This document shows positions 26,058-34,211 of a stretch of DNA of 64,000 bases, piece after piece. Source of the DNA: Streptomyces lavendulae subsp. lavendulae (GTDB taxonomy: Bacteria; Actinomycetota; Actinomycetes; Streptomycetales; Streptomycetaceae). Location of the stretch: the NCBI RefSeq assembly GCF_002803845.1, contig NZ_CP024985.1:6521501-6585500 (forward strand), given 5' to 3'. Made by a program: the position numbers and the translations under genes. The notes under the pieces were generated by a model that worked only from the letters and a program-made list of their open reading frames with translations, had not been told where the DNA came from and searched no databases. The stretch's first letter is position 1, and each line of letters starts with the position of its first letter.

Positions 26058-27569
26058 ATGACCGTACGGCGAGTAATGGGGATCGAGACGGAGTACGGGA
26101 TCTCCGTTCCGGGGCACCCGAACGCCAATGCCATGCTCACCTCGTCCCAGATCGTCAACGCCTACGCGGCGGCGATGCACCGGGCGCGACGCGCCCGCTG
26201 GGACTTCGAGGAGGAGAATCCGCTGCGGGACGCCCGCGGCTTCGACCTCGCCCGCGAGGCCGCCGACAACAGCCAGCTGACCGACGAGGACATCGGCCTC
26301 GCCAACGTCATCCTCACCAACGGCGCACGGCTCTACGTCGACCACGCGCACCCCGAGTACAGCTCGCCGGAGGTCACCAATCCGCTCGACGCCGTGCTCT
26401 GGGACAAGGCCGGCGAACGGATCATGGCCGAGGCCGCCGAGCGGGCCGCCCAGCTGCCCGGCGCCCAGCCCATCCACCTCTACAAGAACAACACCGACAA
26501 CAAGGGCGCCTCCTACGGCACGCACGAGAACTACCTGATGAAGCGGGAGACCCCCTTCTCGGAGATCGTCCGGCACCTGACGCCCTTCTTCGTCTCCCGC
26601 CAGGTCGTCACCGGGGCGGGCCGCATCGGCATCGGCCAGGACGGCCGCGAGCACGGCTTCCAGATCAGCCAGCGGGCGGACTACTTCGAGGTCGAGGTGG
26701 GGCTGGAGACCACCCTCAAGCGGCCCATCATCAACACCCGGGACGAACCGCACTCCGACGCCGAGAAGTACCGCCGGCTCCACGTGATCATCGGCGACGC
26801 GAACCTCTCGGAGATCTCCACCTACCTCAAGCTCGGCACGACCGCGCTGGTCCTGTCCATGATCGAGGACGGGTTCATCAACGTCGACCTGGCCGTGGAC
26901 CAGCCGGTGCGCACCCTGCACCAGGTCTCCCACGACCCGGACCTCCAGCACCTGATCACCCTGCGCAGCGGGCGCACCCTGACCGCCGTACAACTCCAGA
27001 TGGAGTACTTCGAGCTGGCCAGGAAGTACGTGGACGAGCGTTTCGGGTCGGACGCGGACGAGCAGACCAAGGATGTCCTCACTCGGTGGGAGGACGTCCT
27101 CGGCCGGCTGGAGACCGACCCGATGAGCCTGTCGGGAGAGCTCGACTGGATCGCCAAGCGGGAGATCCTGGAGGGCTACCGCAGGCGCGACGGACTGGGC
27201 TGGGACGCGGCCCGGCTGCACCTGGTGGACCTCCAGTACGCGGACGTCCGCCCCGAGAAGGGCCTGTACAACCGGCTGGTCGCCCGCGGGAAGATGAAGC
27301 GGCTCCTGGAGGAGCCGGCCGTGGAGCGGGCGGAGAGCAAGCCCCCGGAGGACACCCGGGCGTACTTCCGCGGGCGCTGCCTGGAGCAGTACGCGGACGA
27401 CGTGGCGGCGGCCTCCTGGGACTCGGTGATCTTCGACCTCCCGGGCCGCGACTCGCTCCAGCGGGTCCCGACCCTGGAGCCGCTGCGGGGGACCCGCAAC
27501 CACGTCAAGGAGCTGCTGGACCGCTGTCGGACGGCGGAGGACCTGGTACGGGTGCTCTCGGGGCAGTGA
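26058..27569 (+). CDS. dop: Pup deamidase/depupylase
   Basis: A 503-residue enzyme of the carboxylate-amine ligase fold, paralogous to PafA. The N-terminus RVMGIETEYGIS contains the catalytic and metal-binding acidic residues, with YKNNTDNKGASYGTHENYL and IINTRDEPHSDAEKYRRLHVI further in. Dop removes Pup from substrates, and in species whose Pup ends in Gln it also deamidates it. Here Pup is encoded with a C-terminal Glu, so only the depupylase activity should matter. Its leader may start near 25948. A hairpin follows the stop. Confidence 0.95.
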   Translation: MTVRRVMGIETEYGISVPGHPNANAMLTSSQIVNAYAAAMHRARRARWDFEEENPLRDARGFDLAREAADNSQLTDEDIGLANVILTNGARLYVDHAHPEYSSPEVTNPLDAVLWDKAGERIMAEAAERAAQLPGAQPIHLYKNNTDNKGASYGTHENYLMKRETPFSEIVRHLTPFFVSRQVVTGAGRIGIGQDGREHGFQISQRADYFEVEVGLETTLKRPIINTRDEPHSDAEKYRRLHVIIGDANLSEISTYLKLGTTALVLSMIEDGFINVDLAVDQPVRTLHQVSHDPDLQHLITLRSGRTLTAVQLQMEYFELARKYVDERFGSDADEQTKDVLTRWEDVLGRLETDPMSLSGELDWIAKREILEGYRRRDGLGWDAARLHLVDLQYADVRPEKGLYNRLVARGKMKRLLEEPAVERAESKPPEDTRAYFRGRCLEQYADDVAAASWDSVIFDLPGRDSLQRVPTLEPLRGTRNHVKELLDRCRTAEDLVRVLSGQ

Positions 27570-27577
27570 GGCGGCCG

Positions 27578-27600
27578 ACGGGGGCCTGAAAGGGCCCCGT
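27578..27600 (+). terminator. Hairpin after dop
   Basis: ACGGGGGCCT-GAA-AGGGCCCCGT forms a 10-bp stem with one mismatch, 8 bp after the dop stop. Confidence 0.55.
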
Positions 27601-27649
27601 TCCGGGAATCATGAGAAAACCCGGACGTTATGAAAGTGCGGGGACGAAT

Positions 27650-27675
27650 GTCGGACCCTCCTTGTAGGGTCCGAC
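27650..27675 (+). promoter_or_regulatory. Perfect 10-bp hairpin upstream of pup
   Basis: GTCGGACCCT / AGGGTCCGAC with a 6-nt loop, about 80 nt before the pup start; the sequence TAGGGTC is repeated just downstream at 27677. No T-run follows, so an operator or leader structure is more likely than a second terminator. Confidence 0.45.
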
Positions 27676-27753
27676 GTAGGGTCTGATCTTGAGAGGTCCC
27701 GAATCCCGGGGTCTTTCCATGTGGGCGTGCGAACCGAGCGGGGTGAGGTAGAC

Positions 27754-27966
27754 ATGGCGACCAAGGACACCGGCGGCGGACAGCAGAAGGCGACGCGCTC
27801 GACCGAGGAGGTCGAGGAGGCGGCGGTTGAGGAATCGACCGACCTCAAGGAGCGGCAGGAAAAGCTCTCCGACGACGTCGACTCCGTACTTGACGAGATT
27901 GACGATGTACTCGAGGAAAATGCCGAGGATTTCGTTCGGAGCTTCGTACAAAAAGGCGGCGAATAG
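27754..27966 (+). CDS. pup: Prokaryotic ubiquitin-like protein Pup
   Basis: A 70-residue, strongly acidic, disordered protein tag. The C-terminal half (ERQEKLSDDVDSVLDEIDDVLEENAEDFVRSF, in part) is the region that folds as a helix on the ARC coiled coil. The last residues are QKGGE, already ending in Glu, so it can be ligated by PafA through the gamma-carboxylate without prior deamidation. The N-terminal part (MATKDTGGGQQKATRS) is the initiation segment pulled by ARC. The ATG at 27754 has a GGTGAGG site; an in-frame ATG at 27721 lacks one. Confidence 0.97.
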   Translation: MATKDTGGGQQKATRSTEEVEEAAVEESTDLKERQEKLSDDVDSVLDEIDDVLEENAEDFVRSFVQKGGE

Positions 27967-28002
27967 CCTTCGAATCCAAGGTGAACTCGCCAGCATTGGG
28001 TC

Positions 28003-28602
28003 ATGTCCAATGGAACCAAGTGGTGTCGCGGCTGCAGCCGGGACGTGCCGCTGAGCGGATTCGCCTCAGATCGGAATCGTGGGGACGGCCTGCAGCCGAG
28101 GTGCCGGGAGTGCGTGGCGGAGTACGGAGCCCTGCACTACCGGCGCCGCCAGGCGGCCAGGGGCAAGGTCGTCAAAGAGAAAGTGGACGTTCCGTCCGGT
28201 CACAAGCTGTGCCGGCAGTGCGGTGAGGTCAAACCGCACAGCGAGTGGCACAGGAACGCTTCGGCGTCGGACGGGTTGTCCACTCGCTGCAAGGCGTGTC
28301 GCGCCATCCAAGGCAGGGCTGGCCACTTGAAGCGTTCGTACGGCATCACCGAGGCGCAGCGCGATGCGATGATCGCCGCCCAGGGCGGGGTCTGCGTGGT
28401 CTGTCGGAATGCTCCGGCCGAGCACGTTGATCACGATCATCAGACGGGTAAGGTCCGAGGCGTACTGTGCTTCAGCTGCAACGCAGCCTTGGGGCAGTTC
28501 AAGGATCGGCCGGACGTCATACGGCGTGCAGCCGCTTACGTGGAAGGAAACCTGTGGAACCCAACACTCGTAGCACAGGGCGTCTACCGGCAGCCTTCCT
28601 GA
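28003..28602 (+). CDS. Endonuclease VII-like HNH nuclease with tandem zinc ribbons
   Basis: A 199-residue protein. Two N-terminal C-x2-C...C-x2-C zinc units (WCRGCSRDVP...CREC, then LCRQCGEVKP...CKAC) are near-repeats of each other over about 45 residues. The C-terminal recombination endonuclease VII domain (about 112-185) has CVVC, EHVDHDHQTGK and VRGVLCFSCN, the beta-beta-alpha metal HNH core. It is inserted between pup and prcB, starts 36 bp after pup and overlaps prcB by 49 bp. Phage T4 endonuclease VII resolves DNA junctions; a role inside a proteasome operon is unexplained. It may be domesticated phage DNA or a DNA-damage link. Confidence 0.85.
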   Translation: MSNGTKWCRGCSRDVPLSGFASDRNRGDGLQPRCRECVAEYGALHYRRRQAARGKVVKEKVDVPSGHKLCRQCGEVKPHSEWHRNASASDGLSTRCKACRAIQGRAGHLKRSYGITEAQRDAMIAAQGGVCVVCRNAPAEHVDHDHQTGKVRGVLCFSCNAALGQFKDRPDVIRRAAAYVEGNLWNPTLVAQGVYRQPS

Positions 28603-29393
28603 CGCCGGGGTCGTCGTCCTTCATGGACTTCCTGGGCGCGCACTCGCCCGAGATGCTGCCGGGCAACCGCAAGCTGCCCGAGGGCGTCGTCGAGGCGCCG
28701 CACGGGACGACCATCGTGGCCGCCACCTTCCCCGGCGGGGTCGTGCTCGCCGGTGACCGGCGGGCGACCATGGGGAACATGATCGCGCAGCGGGACATCG
28801 AGAAGGTGTTCCCGGCCGACGAGTACTCCGCGGTCGGCATCGCCGGTACGGCCGGTCTGGCCGTGGAGATGGTCAAGCTGTTCCAGCTGGAGCTGGAGCA
28901 CTTCGAGAAGGTGGAGGGGACGACCCTCTCCCTGGAGGGCAAGGCCAACCGGCTCTCCACCATGATCCGGAGCAATCTGGGCATGGCGATGCAGGGGCTG
29001 GCCGTCGTGCCGCTGTTCGCGGGGTACGACGAGGCCAAGGAGAAGGGCCGGATCTTCTCCTACGACGTGACCGGCGGGCGTTCCGAGGAGCACGGGTACG
29101 CCGCCACCGGTTCGGGCTCGATCTTCGCCCGGGGCTCGATGAAGAAGCTGTTCCGTCCCGACCTGACGGAGGAGCAGGCCACCACGCTGGTCGTGCAGGC
29201 GCTGTACGACGCCGCCGACGACGACTCGGCGACCGGCGGTCCGGACCTGTACCGGCACATCTATCCCATCGTCACCGTCATCACCGACGAGGGCTTCCGC
29301 AGGCTGACCGACGACGAGTCGCAGGAGCTCGCCCGTACGGTCACCAACCGTCGTCTTGAGCAGCCCGACGGCCCGCGCGCCGCCCTGCTCTGA
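28554..29393 (+). CDS. prcB: Proteasome subunit beta
   Basis: A 279-residue precursor of the catalytic beta subunit of the 20S core. The propeptide (residues 1-51) ends at HG just before TTIVAATFPGG, so Thr52 becomes the N-terminal nucleophile after self-cleavage. Asp and Lys of the site are expected in VVLAGDRRATMGN. The GTG start at 28554 lies inside the end of the endonuclease gene, in another frame, with GGAAGGAA upstream; without this start the propeptide would be cut short. The length agrees with Streptomyces PrcB (about 280). Forms two heptameric inner rings. Confidence 0.96.
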   Translation: MEPNTRSTGRLPAAFLTPGSSSFMDFLGAHSPEMLPGNRKLPEGVVEAPHGTTIVAATFPGGVVLAGDRRATMGNMIAQRDIEKVFPADEYSAVGIAGTAGLAVEMVKLFQLELEHFEKVEGTTLSLEGKANRLSTMIRSNLGMAMQGLAVVPLFAGYDEAKEKGRIFSYDVTGGRSEEHGYAATGSGSIFARGSMKKLFRPDLTEEQATTLVVQALYDAADDDSATGGPDLYRHIYPIVTVITDEGFRRLTDDESQELARTVTNRRLEQPDGPRAALL

Positions 29394-29439
29394 CCATCCG
29401 TCGCCCCGTAGGAGCCCAGAAGAAAGGGACGGACAGCCG

Positions 29440-30204
29440 GTGTCGACTCCGTTCTATGTGTCACCCCAGCAGGCCATGGCCGACCGGGCGGAATACGCCC
29501 GCAAGGGCATCGCCCGCGGTCGCAGCCTTGTCGTGCTGCAGTACGCCGACGGCATCGTGTTCGTCGGCGAGAACCCGTCCCGCGCGCTGCACAAGTTCAG
29601 CGAGATCTACGACCGGATCGGCTTCGCGGCCGCCGGCAAGTACAACGAGTACGAGAACCTGCGGATCGGCGGCGTGCGTTACGCCGATCTGCGCGGATAC
29701 ACCTACGACCGCGACGACGTGACGGCCCGTGGGCTGGCGAACGTGTACGCGCAGACCCTCGGCACGATCTTCTCCTCGGCCGGGGAGAAGCCGTACGAGG
29801 TGGAGCTGGTCGTCGCCGAGGTGGGTGCCACGGCGGCCGGGGACCAGATCTACCGGCTACCGCACGACGGCTCGATCGTGGACGAGCACGGCTCGGTCGC
29901 GGTCGGCGGGAACGCGGAGCAGATCAGCACCTTCCTCGACCAGCGGCACCAGGACGGGATGACCCTGTCCGAGGCGCTGAAGCTGGCGGTGCAGGCGCTG
30001 TCCAGCCAGGCCAACGGCGCGGACAAGGCGATTCCGGCGGAGCGGCTGGAGGTGGCGGTGCTGGACCGTACGCGGTCGCAGCAGCGCAAGTTCAAGCGGA
30101 TCCGCGGCCGGCAGCTGTCGCGGCTGCTGGAGGCGGACGTTCCGGCGGCCGCCCAGGCGGATGCCGTGTCGAACGACGAGGCGCCGGAGGACGACGCCGA
30201 GTAG
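29440..30204 (+). CDS. prcA: Proteasome subunit alpha
   Basis: A 254-residue alpha subunit that forms the outer heptameric rings and gates substrate entry; not catalytic. The N-terminus STPFYVSPQQAMADRAEYARKGIARG (start of it shown) is the alpha-type gate segment. The C-terminal tail is Ala/Asp/Glu-rich (AQADAVSNDEAPEDDAE). The GTG at 29440 follows AAAGGGA and lies 46 bp after prcB. A strong terminator follows, closing the dop-pup-nuclease-prcB-prcA unit. Confidence 0.96.
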   Translation: MSTPFYVSPQQAMADRAEYARKGIARGRSLVVLQYADGIVFVGENPSRALHKFSEIYDRIGFAAAGKYNEYENLRIGGVRYADLRGYTYDRDDVTARGLANVYAQTLGTIFSSAGEKPYEVELVVAEVGATAAGDQIYRLPHDGSIVDEHGSVAVGGNAEQISTFLDQRHQDGMTLSEALKLAVQALSSQANGADKAIPAERLEVAVLDRTRSQQRKFKRIRGRQLSRLLEADVPAAAQADAVSNDEAPEDDAE

Positions 30205-30219
30205 GGCGTGCGTGCGCGT

Positions 30220-30257
30220 GGGGCCCCGGTCCGCCGTTTCCGGCGGGCCGGGGCCCC
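30220..30257. terminator. Bidirectional terminator between prcA and the LacI gene
   Basis: Near-perfect arms GGGGCCCCGG...CCGGGGCCCC, extended by CCGCCG/CGGCGG, around a TTTC loop; it serves both convergent genes. Confidence 0.8.
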
Positions 30258-30264
30258 TGTGCGC

Positions 30265-31263
30265 TCAGGGGGTGGGGGCGGGGCCCGAGGAGTCGCGGAC
30301 GACGAGTTCGACGGGGATGTCGGGGGCGGTCCAGGGGGTGCCTTCGAGGACGGCGAGGAGGGCGGTCATGCCCTGTTCGCCGACGAGCTCGGCCGGGAGG
30401 CGGACGGTGGTGAGCTCGGGTTCGACGGCGGTGGCGAGGCCGAGGTCGTCGAAGCCGGTGACGGAGAGGTCCTCGGGGACGCGCAGGCCGAGGCGGCGGG
30501 CGGCCTTGCAGGCGCCGGCGGCCAGGATGTCGTCGTCGCAGACGATGGCGGTGGGTCGGTCGTGGGGGTCGGCGAGGGCCGCTTCCATGGCCGTGCGGGC
30601 GGCGTCGACGGTGAGCGCGGCCCGTACGGTGCGCAGCTCGGTGGTGGGGCCGAGGCGGGCGGCGAGGGCGCGGGCGCGGACGTCGAAGGTCCAGGTCTCG
30701 ATGTCGGCGGCGAGGTGGAGGAAGCGGCGGTGGCCGTGGCCGAGGAGGTGGGTGGTGACCTGGTGGACGCCGTCGGTCATGGCGAGGTTGACGTGGGCGG
30801 CGGCGGTTCCGGCGGTGGGGTCGCTGTCGAGCATGACGAGGGGGAGGCCGTCGCCGCCGATGGCGGTGAGGGCGTCGGCGGCCATGGAGGAGGCGATGAC
30901 CCCGTCGAGGGCGGCGCGGGCGGAGGCGAAGGGGTCGCGGGCGGGGCCGGTGCCGTCGGGGGAGGGGTAGAGGACGACGCCGAAGCCGTGGTCGGCGGCG
31001 ACGCGGGCGGCGCCGGTGTAGACGCGGGCGAAGAACTCGTTGGTGAGGGCGGGGACGACGAGGAGGGCGGTGCGGGTGCTGCCGAGGCGGAGGTTGCGGG
31101 CGGCGAGGTTGGGGCGGTAGCCGAGTGCGGTGGCGGCTTCGCGGACGAGGGTGGCGGTGCGTTCGGAGACGCGGCCGCGCCATTTGTCGCCGAGGACGAG
31201 GGAGACGGTGGCCTGGGAGACCCCGGCGGCGGTGGCCACGTCGCGGCTGGTGGGTCTCGTCAC
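30265..31263 (-). CDS. LacI-family transcriptional regulator
   Basis: A 332-residue regulator with an N-terminal HTH (TSRDVATAAGVSQATVSLVL) and a periplasmic-binding-protein-like sensor domain (about 65-330). The hinge NLAARNLRLGSTRT is typical. The GTG at 31263 has AGGAG upstream; an in-frame ATG at 31335 is unlikely because it would add 24 residues and run into the divergent promoter. It is divergent from an MFS gene and two palindromes lie between them, so it probably represses that transporter and itself. The sugar or other effector cannot be told. Confidence 0.92.
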   Translation of the reverse strand: MTRPTSRDVATAAGVSQATVSLVLGDKWRGRVSERTATLVREAATALGYRPNLAARNLRLGSTRTALLVVPALTNEFFARVYTGAARVAADHGFGVVLYPSPDGTGPARDPFASARAALDGVIASSMAADALTAIGGDGLPLVMLDSDPTAGTAAAHVNLAMTDGVHQVTTHLLGHGHRRFLHLAADIETWTFDVRARALAARLGPTTELRTVRAALTVDAARTAMEAALADPHDRPTAIVCDDDILAAGACKAARRLGLRVPEDLSVTGFDDLGLATAVEPELTTVRLPAELVGEQGMTALLAVLEGTPWTAPDIPVELVVRDSSGPAPTP

Positions 31264-31337
31264 ACGCTGCTCCTGAAGTGCGAGGTGGGAGGGGGTGGGG
31301 CTGGTTCGTCGGGTGGACCGGTGGACTGCCGCCATGG

Positions 31338-31365
31338 TACGTATGACGGGTCAAGTTATACGTAT
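31338..31365. promoter_or_regulatory. Divergent LacI/MFS operator region
   Basis: Two AT-rich palindromes, TACGTA (31338-31343) and ATACGTAT (31358-31365), 14 bp apart in an otherwise GC-rich gap. TTGACC lies between them on the minus strand. The spacing and location suit a LacI-type dimer site or overlapping promoters. Confidence 0.5.
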
Positions 31366-31399
31366 TACCCCGGCAGGGTCCGGGCAGAAGGGGGCGGAC

Positions 31400-32662
31400 A
31401 TGGCCGCGGGATACGCGGAGCTGCTCAGGACCCGGCACGCGGCGAGGCTGCTGGCGGGCACCCTGATGGGCCGGCTGCCGAACGGCACCGGGCCGATCGC
31501 GATCGTGCTCTTCACCCGGGCCGAGGGGGGCAGCTACAGCCTGGCGGGCGCGCTCGCTGCGGCGTACGGGCTGGCCAACGCGGTGGGCCAGCCGCTGCTG
31601 GGGCGGGCGGTGGACCTGTACGGGCAGCCGCGCGTGCAGCTGCCGGCGGCCGTGGTCTCGGCGCTGGGCATGGTGTGGCTGGCCCTGGCGGGTACGGGTT
31701 CGGCGGCCGTGGCCTACGCGGCGGTGGTGATCGCGGGCCTGTTCACCCCGCCGCTGGAGGGCGGTCTGCGGGCGCTGTGGCCCAAGGTGCTGGGCGGCAA
31801 GGAGGAGCGGGTGCACGCCGCGTACGCCATGGACGCGGTGGCCCAGGAGGTCATGTACACGGTCGGGCCGCTGCTGGTGACCCTGTTCGTGGCGCTGTGG
31901 TCGCCCGCGGTGGCGCTGCTCGCGCTGAACGGGCTGGGGGTGCTGGGCGCGCTGTCGGTGGTGGTGTCGGAGCCCTCGCGCACGTGGCGTTCCGAGCCGC
32001 GCGAGGCGCACTGGCTGGGGGCGCTGCGTTCGCGCGGGCTGCTGGCGCTGCTGGGGGCGTTCTTCTTCGTGGGGATGGCGCTGGGGGCGATCACGGTGGC
32101 CGCGGTGTCGTACGCGGACGGTCACGGCGGTCAGGCGGTGTACGGCTGGCTGCTGGCGGCGCTGGGGCTGGGTGCGCTGGTCGGCGGCGTGTTCTACGGC
32201 GCGCGGCAGTGGGCGGGCGCGCCGGAGCGGCGGCTGCGGCTGCTGGTGGCGCTGCTGGCGGTGTGTTACCTGCCGCTGATGGTGCCGGTGGGTGCGGTGG
32301 CGATGGTGGGGCTGTCGGCGCTGGCGGGGGTGTTCCTGGCCCCGTCGCTGGCGTGTGCGTTCGTGGTGGTGGACCGGCACGCTCCGGCGGGCACCCTGAC
32401 GGAGGCGTTCTCCTGGCTGGTGACGTTCTTCGGGGTGGGCGCCGCCATCGGTACGGCGGCGGCCGGTCCCGCGGTGGAGGCGGGCGGCACGGTGGCGGGC
32501 TATGCGGTGGCCTGCGGAGCGGGTGTCGCGGCGCTGCTGGTGCTGACGGTGACTCAGCGCGCCCTGTCCGGCGGGGGTCGCAGCCGCGCCGTGGCGGGGT
32601 CCTCGACGGGACCGGTGGAGGGTGCCGTGGACGCCGTCGTGGAGCCGATGGTCAAAAACTGA
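31400..32662 (+). CDS. MFS transporter
   Basis: A 420-residue membrane protein with about twelve hydrophobic segments and the first-loop motif LLGRAVDLYGQPR of the major facilitator superfamily. The C-terminal tail is Ser/Gly/Val-rich. The ATG at 31400 is preceded by AAGGGGGCGG; ATG 31343 lies within the operator palindrome and is less likely. Regulation by the divergent LacI protein is inferred. The substrate is unknown; similarity in outline to drug or sugar efflux carriers. It lies between prcA and pafA but is probably not part of proteasome function. Confidence 0.9.
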   Translation: MAAGYAELLRTRHAARLLAGTLMGRLPNGTGPIAIVLFTRAEGGSYSLAGALAAAYGLANAVGQPLLGRAVDLYGQPRVQLPAAVVSALGMVWLALAGTGSAAVAYAAVVIAGLFTPPLEGGLRALWPKVLGGKEERVHAAYAMDAVAQEVMYTVGPLLVTLFVALWSPAVALLALNGLGVLGALSVVVSEPSRTWRSEPREAHWLGALRSRGLLALLGAFFFVGMALGAITVAAVSYADGHGGQAVYGWLLAALGLGALVGGVFYGARQWAGAPERRLRLLVALLAVCYLPLMVPVGAVAMVGLSALAGVFLAPSLACAFVVVDRHAPAGTLTEAFSWLVTFFGVGAAIGTAAAGPAVEAGGTVAGYAVACGAGVAALLVLTVTQRALSGGGRSRAVAGSSTGPVEGAVDAVVEPMVKN

Positions 32663-32708
32663 TCGGAACGCCGCTCTCGAACCCGGTTTCAGAAGAGGGC
32701 AGAAGGCG

Positions 32709-32714
32709 TAATGT
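32709..32714 (+). promoter_or_regulatory. -10-like box TAATGT before pafA, probable leaderless promoter
   Basis: TAATGT is followed by exactly 6 nt and then the pafA ATG at 32721. Confidence 0.5.
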
Positions 32715-32720
32715 TCAGTC

Positions 32721-34082
32721 ATGGACCGCCGCATTTTCGGGCTGGAGAACGAGTACGGCGTCACGTGCACGTTCAGGGGACAGCGCCGACTGTCTCCTGA
32801 CGAAGTGGCGCGCTACCTCTTCCGCCGTGTTGTGTCATGGGGCCGCAGCAGCAATGTCTTCCTGCGGAACGGCGCCCGCCTGTACCTCGACGTGGGATCG
32901 CATCCGGAATATGCAACTCCCGAATGCGACAACCTGATCGAACTGGTCACCCACGACAAGGCCGGCGAGCGCATTCTCGAAGGTCTGCTCGTCGACGCAG
33001 AACGTCGCCTGCACGAGGAGGGAATCGCGGGCGACGTCTACCTCTTCAAGAACAACACCGACTCGGCGGGCAATTCGTACGGCTGCCACGAGAACTACCT
33101 CGTGGCCCGGCACGGAGAATTCTCCCGCCTGGCGGACATCCTGATTCCCTTCCTCGTCACGCGCCAGCTGATCTGCGGCGCGGGCAAGGTGCTCCAGACC
33201 CCCCGGGGCGCGGTCTACTGCGTCAGCCAGCGGGCGGAGCACATCTGGGAGGGCGTCAGCTCCGCGACGACCCGGTCCCGGCCGATCATCAACACCCGGG
33301 ACGAGCCGCACGCGGACGCCGAGCGCTACCGGCGCCTGCACGTGATCGTCGGGGACTCGAACATGTCCGAGACGACCATGCTGCTCAAGGTCGGGGCCAC
33401 CGACCTGGTGCTGCGCATGATCGAGGCGGGCACGGTGATGCGGGACCTGACCCTGGAGAACCCGATCCGGGCGATCCGGGAGGTCAGTCACGACATCACC
33501 GGTCAGCGCAAGGTGCGCCTGGCCAGCGGCCGCGAGGCCTCGGCCCTGGAGATCCAGCGGGAGTACTACGAGAAGGCGCTGGACTTCGCCGAGCGGCGGG
33601 GCATCCGCACCGGGGTGGTGGAGCAGGTCCTGGAGCTGTGGGGCCGCACCCTGGACGCCGTGGAGGCGGAGGACCTGGACCGGATCGGTACGGAGATCGA
33701 CTGGGTCATGAAGTACCAGCTGATCGAGCGCTACCGGGCCAAGCACAACATGACGATGTCCAATCCGCGGGTCGCCCAGATAGACCTCGCGTACCACGAC
33801 ATCCACCGTCGGCGGGGGCTGTACTACCTGCTGGAGCGCAAGGGGCAGGCGGCGCGGGTCTGCAACGACCTGAAGATCTTCGAGGGCAAGTCGGTGCCCC
33901 CGCAGACGACGCGGGCCAGGCTGCGCGGGGACTTCATCCGCCGGGCGCAGGAGCAGCGGCGGGACTTCACCGTCGACTGGGTGCACCTGAAGCTCAATGA
34001 CCAGGCGCAGCGGACCGTGCTGTGCAAGGACCCGTTCCGGTCGGTGGACGACCGGGTGGAGAAGCTCATCGCCGGCATGTGA
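32721..34082 (+). CDS. pafA: Pup-protein ligase
   Basis: A 453-residue ligase that phosphorylates the C-terminal Glu of Pup and joins it to substrate lysines. The N-terminus RRIFGLENEYGVT matches the PafA form of the shared Dop/PafA core (Dop has MGIETEYG). Other conserved blocks are LFKNNTDSAGNSYGCHENYL and IINTRDEPHADAERYRRLHVI. The C-terminal domain ends VHLKLNDQAQRTVLCKDPF. The length fits the family (about 450). It lies about 2.5 kb after prcA, separated by the LacI/MFS pair, and a hairpin follows it. Confidence 0.96.
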   Translation: MDRRIFGLENEYGVTCTFRGQRRLSPDEVARYLFRRVVSWGRSSNVFLRNGARLYLDVGSHPEYATPECDNLIELVTHDKAGERILEGLLVDAERRLHEEGIAGDVYLFKNNTDSAGNSYGCHENYLVARHGEFSRLADILIPFLVTRQLICGAGKVLQTPRGAVYCVSQRAEHIWEGVSSATTRSRPIINTRDEPHADAERYRRLHVIVGDSNMSETTMLLKVGATDLVLRMIEAGTVMRDLTLENPIRAIREVSHDITGQRKVRLASGREASALEIQREYYEKALDFAERRGIRTGVVEQVLELWGRTLDAVEAEDLDRIGTEIDWVMKYQLIERYRAKHNMTMSNPRVAQIDLAYHDIHRRRGLYYLLERKGQAARVCNDLKIFEGKSVPPQTTRARLRGDFIRRAQEQRRDFTVDWVHLKLNDQAQRTVLCKDPFRSVDDRVEKLIAGM

Positions 34083-34097
34083 GGCCGGTGGGCCGGG

Positions 34098-34125
34098 GAC
34101 CCCGTACGCGGTGGCGTCCGGGGTC
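34098..34125 (+). terminator. Hairpin after pafA
   Basis: Arms GACCCCGTACGC / GCGTCCGGGGTC (12 bp, one mismatch) with a 4-nt GGTG loop. Confidence 0.7.
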
Positions 34126-34211
34126 TTCGCACGCCACCGCCTTGTCGGGGAGGGGTCAGCCCGTAGAGTGGGCCGCTAGGACGGACCATTCCAGCGACCC
34201 TGAGGACCATT

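Noticed and set aside
30092..32770. 892-codon minus-strand frame and a 909-codon plus-strand frame over the LacI/MFS region
   Set aside because: Both are Arg/Pro/Gly-rich shadow frames covering several real genes.
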